In this document: positions 57,093-64,000 of the stretch, in pieces
Position numbering within the stretch: the stretch's first letter is position 1
How the letters are laid out: every line of letters begins with the position of its first letter
Assembly: GCF_004210375.1 (NCBI RefSeq)
Contig: NC_134830.1
Location: forward strand, 70,224,326-70,288,325
Direction of reading: 5' to 3'
From: Tachypleus tridentatus
Taxonomy: Eukaryota; Arthropoda; Merostomata; Xiphosura; Limulidae
DNA length: 64,000 bases
Translations under genes and position numbers: made by a program
The notes under the pieces: generated by a model
The model's database searches: none
Told to the model about the DNA's origin: nothing
The model's input: the letters and a program-made list of their open reading frames with translations, nothing else

Positions 57093-57667
57093 TGTTTGTT
57101 TGTTTTGTGTTTGAATTTCGCGCAAAGCTACACGTTTGTTTGTTTGTTTTTGGAATTTCGCGCAAAGCTACGCAAAGGCTATCTGCTCTAGCTATCCCTA
57201 ATTTAGCAGTGTAAGACTAGAGGGAAGACAGCTAGTCATCACCACCCACCGCCAACTCTTGGGCTACTCTTTTACCAACGAATAGTGGGATTGACCGTAA
57301 CATTATAACGCCCCCACGGCTGGGAGGGCAAGCATGTTTGGCGCGACCGGGATGCGAACCCGCGACCCTCAGATTACGAGTCGCACGCCTTAACACGCTT
57401 GGCCATGCCGGGCCGTAAAGCTACACGAGGACCGTGTTTGCTAGCTATCCCTAATTTAGCAGTGTACGACTAGAGAGAGAGCAGCTAGTCATCACCATCA
57501 ACTCCCAACTGTTGGACTACTTTTTTATCAACTAATAGTGGGATTGACCCTCTTATTATAACATTCCCACAGCTGAAAGGGCGAGCATGTTTGGTATGAC
57601 GGGGATTCAAACTCGCGACCATCAGATTGTGTGTCGAGAGTTCTAACCACCTAGTCATGCCAGTGTT
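57093..57667 (-). mobile_element. Older SINE family A copy, split by a younger one
   Basis: Minus-strand copy whose tail (57093-57134, TGTGTTTGAATTTCGCGCAA) is separated from the rest (57417-57667: ACACGAGGACCGTGTTTGC ... CACCTAGTCATGCCAGTG) by a second SINE. Joining the two parts gives one continuous, fairly diverged copy. Confidence 0.93.
57135..57416 (-). mobile_element. Younger SINE family A copy nested in the older copy
   Basis: Full-length minus-strand copy close to the consensus. It is flanked by a perfect 11-bp duplication AAAGCTACACG (57124-57134 and 57417-57427), which is itself part of the 3' tail of the host SINE. Confidence 0.97.
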
Positions 57668-60600
57668 TTCAAATATTTTAAAAGCTGAAACCGTCAATTT
57701 TCTAATGCGATTTTTGTTTTTGTTTTTTTTGAGCGCGATGGGCCAGAAGCTCTGACTTAATCCGGTTCCACCAACAGGGCTAACATCACAGATTCTGTAA
57801 CTTTACGCTTAATTCTAAATAAATAAATAGTATCTTATTATTATGCTTAATTGAAGTATTTTCTTAATAACCAAATTGTTACTTTTGAAAATATTCTGAA
57901 AAACAAAAAACAAAACAAAAAAAGAACATCGCTCTTATATTGGTTATCTGTAATAGAATTTTTTTATTACGTTATTTGATAATCAGCAAAAGCTTATCAG
58001 TACACAGATTATTGATGATTCAAAACTTCAAAAAACAAACATAAACAATGAATATAATTTAGTTTAATATTTTTGAATGTCATAATACAATATGGTAGCG
58101 TTATCTAAAGCATCAAATATATACAAAAATATCAATTAGAAACAAATAATACTGAAATATAACAAAACTGATAATCACAATTGGTGTTAATATAAATCTG
58201 AAACCACATTTCTAATAACTATAGTGGGTCGTCGATGTTAAGTTTTCGAGTTCATACTATTTTATTTAAAAAACAAATGTCACTGCACAGTGCCATGGAT
58301 GGAAACATTCTGTAGCACTAATAACCTAGAATACTTCATTAATGGTGATTAGAGGACTGTACATTTCTACCAAATATTCCACTGTTAGTTCGGAAGAACT
58401 GTCTTTTCAATAATGACCAATACACTTATAAACGTTAGAAATAAGCTGAGACGAGGAATCGAGAGGCCTAATCAGGATGAAAAACTACCTTTTCTGGTGG
58501 TATTGGTGATGCAAAATGTGTCAGTGTTTCTACTATATGTTAACGAACTTGTAACACTAAAAGTGATCAAGGAACTCGGTCTTATCAACGAGAAATTAGA
58601 AAGTCCCGTTGCAAGCTTTCATAATGTTTATTTTTATACGATATACGAGTATAGCTACTTCTGTATAATATGCCTATCAAAGGAAAGTTGTATCCTATTT
58701 AAGGTGCTCGAATACAGTAGATTGTCCTAAGTTGGGACGAAGCTATTTAGTTGACTGTAAGTTTTGTCTAATAATTGCTAAGGTAAAAGTTGATTAAACT
58801 ATGTTTCTCGAACCGAGCATCAAACGCCCAGAAGTTGGTTTTTAAGACATGAGAAAGATATAATAGTAGAACATATGATAACATAGAGATAGTTGTGTGC
58901 AAAATACGTCCAATGATTCAACGTAAAAAACTGCGTGCAAATAATGGTTTACTGACACTGTGAAAACAACAAGGTTATTATCAATTCCAGGGCCTGAAAT
59001 TTCTCTCTAAAAATAATGAGCCTGTAAATCAAGTGTTAGAACGTTATACTCTAGGAAAGAACATTCTTTCCGGACGTTCCATATTAACCTAATTTGTAAG
59101 CCTTGCTTTAGAGCGCACAGCACCTCAAAACTCGAGTTATAGTTTGTTTGTGCAAACATAAAAGTATGAACTAAATTTATAGATCAACGATATGCTATAG
59201 GTATTTCAGCCCACATTATGACTTTGTCTGTTAAATATATATTTCAAGCTAATACATGCATACAAATATATAATTATCACATATTTTTGTTACTGCTTTA
59301 CAGACACCTTAATATTCTGAAAAAAAAAAAAATGGCCAGGTTTATAAATTCTCAAGCAGAACCATAAAATGAGGATTTTGCTATCGACAACCATGCAAAT
59401 ATGTCGTGAAAAAAATTGGACAGAACTGGTTGAGGTTTGAACAAATAATTTATTTTAATCTAACTGTTTTTCTATTACTATTTGCCAATCAAAACTCTGA
59501 TATAACTTTATCCTTCAACAATCCAAAGCTAAATGTAACAGTTTTGAATAACAAATCTTTGTTGAGCCTAAACCACTATAATATATGTCAATTTAGCCTT
59601 ACATGCGTCTTTTTGATTACAGGATTAAGTTACAATTTGAAAGTGTCAGATAAGTTCACTTTTATTTCCTTGCCATTGTAGTAAATAAGCATAACATGCA
59701 TTTTTTACCTTTTTTTTCGAAATAGCATCATTCAAAATTGTCAATTCTTATATGTGCAGTTTTCATGTAACAGTGAATAAGAAAGTCACTAAGTGCCTGT
59801 ATTTCAGTTGTCCTTGTCATTCTTTTCAAATAACACTCATTGATAAGCAAATTCCTATTTTGTGAGGACTCTTTGATGATTTTATTGTGTGGTGTGTTGG
59901 CTGTGTCATTATTAGAGCTTCATTTGGTCATTAATAAACGGTATGGTCTTAAGTTTAACAGTTAGTGAAGCAACGTTTGAGGGTCTTTTTTCATCAGAAA
60001 AGGGTATTCTTATGCAAATCCATGTTTTGAGTGATATTCTGGTCAATATCATGTTTTACTATGGGTTTTACCATGACATGACTTTGCATTATGGTAGCCA
60101 ATGCAATGATTGCTATTAAAACTAAATTATTGAAGTGTTGAATGCATGGCATTATATTTTAATGGATAAGAACTCAATTTATTAGTTTCTTTCAAAGGAT
60201 ATATCATTTACAATGTTCATTCACTTATATTAAAGGATAATTTACTGTGTAATCATTATGAAAAGATATTTCTGTGTATTTATTGAGTTAAAAGGTTGTT
60301 GAAAGAACAATAGAAAACTGCAGTATTATTTGACCATATCATGTATAAAATGTATTGGTTTTTTAAAGTTAAAATTAGTTGTTAGCAGAGAACAAGCCTG
60401 ACGTACAAGGGTAGGGAAAGTGCACTATATATGCACAGCATGTAAACTTACCTTCTTGTACTAGTACAGTATTATTTCAAAATTTATCAGTTATTCTGGT
60501 ATGTGTAGTTTTATATAATTTTTAGATTTCCAAACAGAAAAATCTGCCCTTTATCTTTTACTTAATATACTTTAACTTCATTGCAATGTCCTGCAATATT

Positions 60601-63315
60601 TCCAAATGCATTAGCATTGTTTTTGAGATTATTTCAACTATTTTTTTGTTAAAAGAGACAAAACAAATGAGTAAAAACAGTCAAATTATACATCCATGAA
60701 ATCTTTGATTATTCATTTTATCCAATTCAGTTTAAAATAGGTTCAACATACCTAGAATTATTTAAGAATCCATAACATTTCTAAACATACAACATACTAA
60801 TTTTATGTTTTAGTATTACTTTGAAACTTTTCAGAAATTTTTATGAAGAAGAAATAGTATGACTGTGTAAGGTATTTTGACATGTTCAGATTTGGGTTTC
60901 TCATTATGTTTGAGAGATCTTGAAGGGAGGAAAGGTTACGTTTTATAACAATGAAAAAATTCAGGTAGGCCAGTAATGTTCATGGTTTAATATGACTCAC
61001 AGTTTAGTGTCTATCATGAAACCAGAGCATTTTTACTTTATAAAAACTTTTATTGGGACACTAGGGCAAATTACCAAAAAGTGGAAGTGTCCTGGCAAAA
61101 CTGGAATTTTTGATTGCCTTAGGACAGTTTTGTCTTTCAGTGGTAAGTCAGTGATGTCTTGGTTGAGTTTATTATCTCCTTTAAGTTGGGGTGAGAATGA
61201 CCAGTAATTTAGTTATCACTAGTTACTCTATTAGACAATGTATGGTTTACACAGTCTAATTAATGATTTTGTCTAAGTGAATCAGATAGAAGTTACTTCT
61301 GATCTTGTAAAATTGACTGTCCTTTGTCAAATCATCAAGCAGATATACATTGTGTTTGTGTCAATAATAAAGTTTATTCACTTGAGTTTTAAATTGTGTC
61401 CTGTCTCATTATTTCATTTGTCACAAACTCAGAAGTACTCCGAGGTAAATATCTTGAAAAATCTGTTATTTTAAGGGGCTCATCTTATCACTCTAAGGAA
61501 AATCTGTTTTAAATACTAAACCATCCATACTTATATAAACATGAAAATTAACAAATTTTGCAGATACTGACTGATCACAATTATGTATTGTATTATAGAA
61601 ACCTTATTCAGATAATAAATGATGTATGTATATTTTTGCAATGCAACATTTCACTTTGCATGTGTAGAAATGTTAAATAAATATATGTGTAGACTTTTTG
61701 TATGGACTGGCTGAAAATACTGCAATGACTATTGAAACATTAGACTAAGTAATTACACAAATGTGGGCATCCACAGGAGTGGCAAGCACTTAACATTTAT
61801 TTTAATTTAGTGCAAGCTTTCTTTTTATTAATATACCAAATTATCAATGGAATTAGTCATATAGTTTATGATCCTGTTAAGTAGGTTAAAAAATTTTGTT
61901 GATACAGCTACAACTTTTATAATTCTTCCAAGAGTTGGCTTAGTAGAGCAGAACCAAGATTGTAAATTAATAAACTGAATTAATAACCTGATGAATATAA
62001 AATGTTATTTCATAGTTTAAAAAATTACCTTTTGTTAAGAACCTATCAATAGGAAATAGATAATTAATTGTATCATTTTTGAAACCTGAAAAAGAGAAAA
62101 ATACTAATTTTATTATATTAATGGTCACATATTTTATTTTTAACATCCTACAAGAACGATATATATATCTACAAGTATTTTAGGAGCAATTATTCCTAAT
62201 GTGAATAATGTTGCAGATATATATTTTTAGTAGCTCACAATGGAATTCGTTAATAAGAGAAAGTAGTAAGGAAGAACAAAATGTTGACTACTTTACAGGA
62301 AGATGTAAACAGAGCTTTGCACAAAATAATGTTTAGAAAAATCATTATTCACTGTGGAAAAATTTTTAGTTTAATGTTTTTTAGAAATTTACTGATAATC
62401 TGACAGTTTCTATATAATTTAAACTATATTACAAACTAGTAAAGGAGAATAGAAAACAAATATGGAAGATTTCCCAGTGTAAGGCATAAACTTACAATAT
62501 CCAATGAAAAAAGTATCCTAACAATAACCAATATTCTATTAAAAGATTAGTATTACATTTTTATTCTCAACATTCTCATATCTCTTCATATCACATAGTT
62601 TTTCAATAATGTTTTGAAACAATGAAATTAGTAATTAAAAGTTTCTCTTTAATAATGTTTACATACATGAGAAACAATAACTTGAAATTCCTGAGAATTT
62701 ATTTTTTTGTAATAAGTTAAATGAAGTACATAATTAAATATTTTTTTTATTTATTTATTGTAGCAAAGAACAACAAAATATAAAAATTCTATGTGTGTGT
62801 GAAAAGATATTTGAATACCATTATCAGTTTTGTTTTATAACAACCAGATAAGGAAGTTTCTTTTATAAATTATCAACCCCAAGTTTTAAATATAACGACA
62901 ACAACATGTTAATGATAAACAGTCTTACAATAACTATTAAAAACAAAACAAAATTACAAAATATGAAATGTGTGAAATGCTTTAATACATTATTTTTATT
63001 TCGTCTACAGTCTTTCATTCATAGCAAGCTAATGATGCAACCAGAGAAAAGTGATAATGTGTACTCATGCATTGTAGCAAAGCTGTAATGTTAATGTAAC
63101 AATGACTGCTACTTTATTCACACTAACTGCACATTTTAGCAAAGGCAATAATTGTTATATTGTACAGAAGACTTTATAAAAGTGCAACTTCAAATAAAAC
63201 CTTTTTAAATTCAACAGTTAAAATAAAAAAGTACTCAACAGAATGAAGACAGAAGTTTACTGATGAGTTAACAGTATAGCATTTACAAGAAGTTATGGTT
63301 CAGCTGGATTAAATT
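57668..63315. other. 5.6-kb interval almost free of recognisable repeats
   Basis: I see no SINE A, B or C copy and no transposon end here, in contrast to the rest of the window. Short ORFs (for example 58413-58730, 105 codons) have no recognisable domain. The right part may be 3' UTR or flanking DNA of the possible minus-strand gene at 63316-63475. Confidence 0.4.
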
Positions 63316-63475
63316 CTATTGATTGCCATCATCAGTCATAAACTGGCTTAGAACTTCCTGTGTAGGATTATCATATTTCTGTTCATCCCTATCACCATGT
63401 TGTACAGAAGTGTCAGTCAATCTGTATTGCTGACAATTAGTTCCTGTAGTGGTGATCACATGTGTGGTTAAAGAC
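63316..63475 (-). CDS. Possible 3'-terminal coding exon of a host gene (partial)
   Basis: On the minus strand a pyrimidine-rich tract and TTTTTTTCAG (acceptor AG at 63477-63476) are followed by one base and then 52 open codons to a TAG at 63316-63318. The translation starts SLTTHVITTTGTNCQQYRL and ends EVLSQFMTDDGNQ. The composition (polar, acidic end, no low-complexity AT-driven Lys/Asn/Ile/Phe runs) differs from the chance ORFs of the window. I cannot assign a family; the look is that of a C-terminal tail of a nuclear protein. Upstream exons would lie to the right, outside the window or not recognisable. Confidence 0.4.
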
Positions 63476-63861
63476 CTGAAAAAAAGACGATATTGTCTTT
63501 ATTTGAATAAAGTTTGAAAATTCAAAGATTTTGAAATCCTAAAATTTGACATTATTCTCAGTTTAATTATATTTTATCAAAGAACAACATATGGGAAAAC
63601 ACATATTGGTGGTGATGACAAACTAATGAATTCATGAAACACAGTTAACCTGACTTACATAAATAGTAAGACTTAACAAGACTTAAAAAAATCTCATTTG
63701 CTGAAAAATGAAACACACATGAAAATAAAGACTGAAAGGTTAAGGTTAGAAAGGCATATTGACAGCAGATATCATTGCATGACAAATATCTTATATTTTA
63801 AAGGTGAAAAAAGGAAGTAAATGTAGGAATAGCTTATGTCAATTATTCAAAGACAATGTGC
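63476..63861. other. Possible intron, nothing recognised
   Basis: AT-rich sequence between the possible exon and a B SINE. If the exon is real, this is the 3' part of its upstream intron. Confidence 0.35.
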
Positions 63862-63994
63862 TTGTTTTATTTGTTTGAATTTAAGCACAAAGCCACACAA
63901 AAATGGGCTATCTATGCTTTGCCCATCATGGGTATGGAAACCAGGATCATAGCGATGTAAGTCTGCAGACATATTGCTGTGCCACTGGGGGGTG
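63862..63994 (-). mobile_element. SINE family B copy
   Basis: Well-preserved minus-strand copy: TTTGTTTGAATTTAAGCACA, AAAATGGGCTATCTATGC, TTTGCCCATCATGGGTATGG, GATGTAAGTCTGCAGACATA, TTGCTGTGCCACTGGGGGGT. Confidence 0.85.
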
Positions 63995-64000
63995 AAACAA

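Noticed and set aside
57485-57697. 70-codon minus-strand ORF
   Set aside because: It is mostly translated SINE A sequence.
58413-58730. 105-codon plus-strand ORF
   Set aside because: No domain or homologue is recognised and there is no supporting splice or promoter context. It may be chance, and I cannot support it as a gene.

Overview
This window looks like a gene-poor stretch of an invertebrate nuclear genome. It is AT-rich, has no dense ORFs, operons or ribosome-binding sites, and has AT minisatellites, microsatellites and many degraded transposons. One SINE, about 275 bp with a tRNA-like head, occurs about 20 times. I recognise it from memory as the SINE common in horseshoe crab (Xiphosura: Limulus, Tachypleus) genomic sequence, so a horseshoe crab is the best guess. 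That is recollection, not a database result.

Layout. 0-2.4 kb: remnant of a hAT element (ZMYM1/DUF4371 type, minus strand). 3.3-4.2 kb: a 50-bp minisatellite split by a SINE. 5.1-7.7 kb: two Tc1-type elements, the second with both inverted repeats. 8-43 kb: SINEs of three families (called A, B and C here), several minisatellites, one mariner/Tc1-type MITE, possible Penelope-like tails, and long AT-rich stretches in which I see nothing. 43.6-47.7 kb: two copies of an element with long terminal inverted repeats. The larger copy holds a broken gene of an arthropod protein family that I know only as uncharacterised. 49.5-52.7 kb: a 3.2-kb hAT element of ZBED5-like type with 8-bp target-site duplications, lying between two direct repeats of about 430 bp. 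56-57.7 kb: more SINEs, including a SINE inside a SINE. 57.7-63.3 kb: almost free of recognisable repeats. It ends in a possible 3'-terminal exon on the minus strand at 63.3-63.5 kb, the only candidate for a normal host gene.

No complete, intact protein-coding gene can be supported. Every longer coding stretch is transposon-derived and broken. The point most worth following up is the 43.6/46.0 kb element. A 450-bp internally deleted copy has imperfect inverted repeats of about 110 bp and a 6-bp TTATTA duplication, and it matches the two ends of the copy that carries the uncharacterised gene. This suggests the protein family is a transposase or is carried by a DNA transposon. A second point is that the three SINE families share a 3' tail, so they may use the same LINE machinery.
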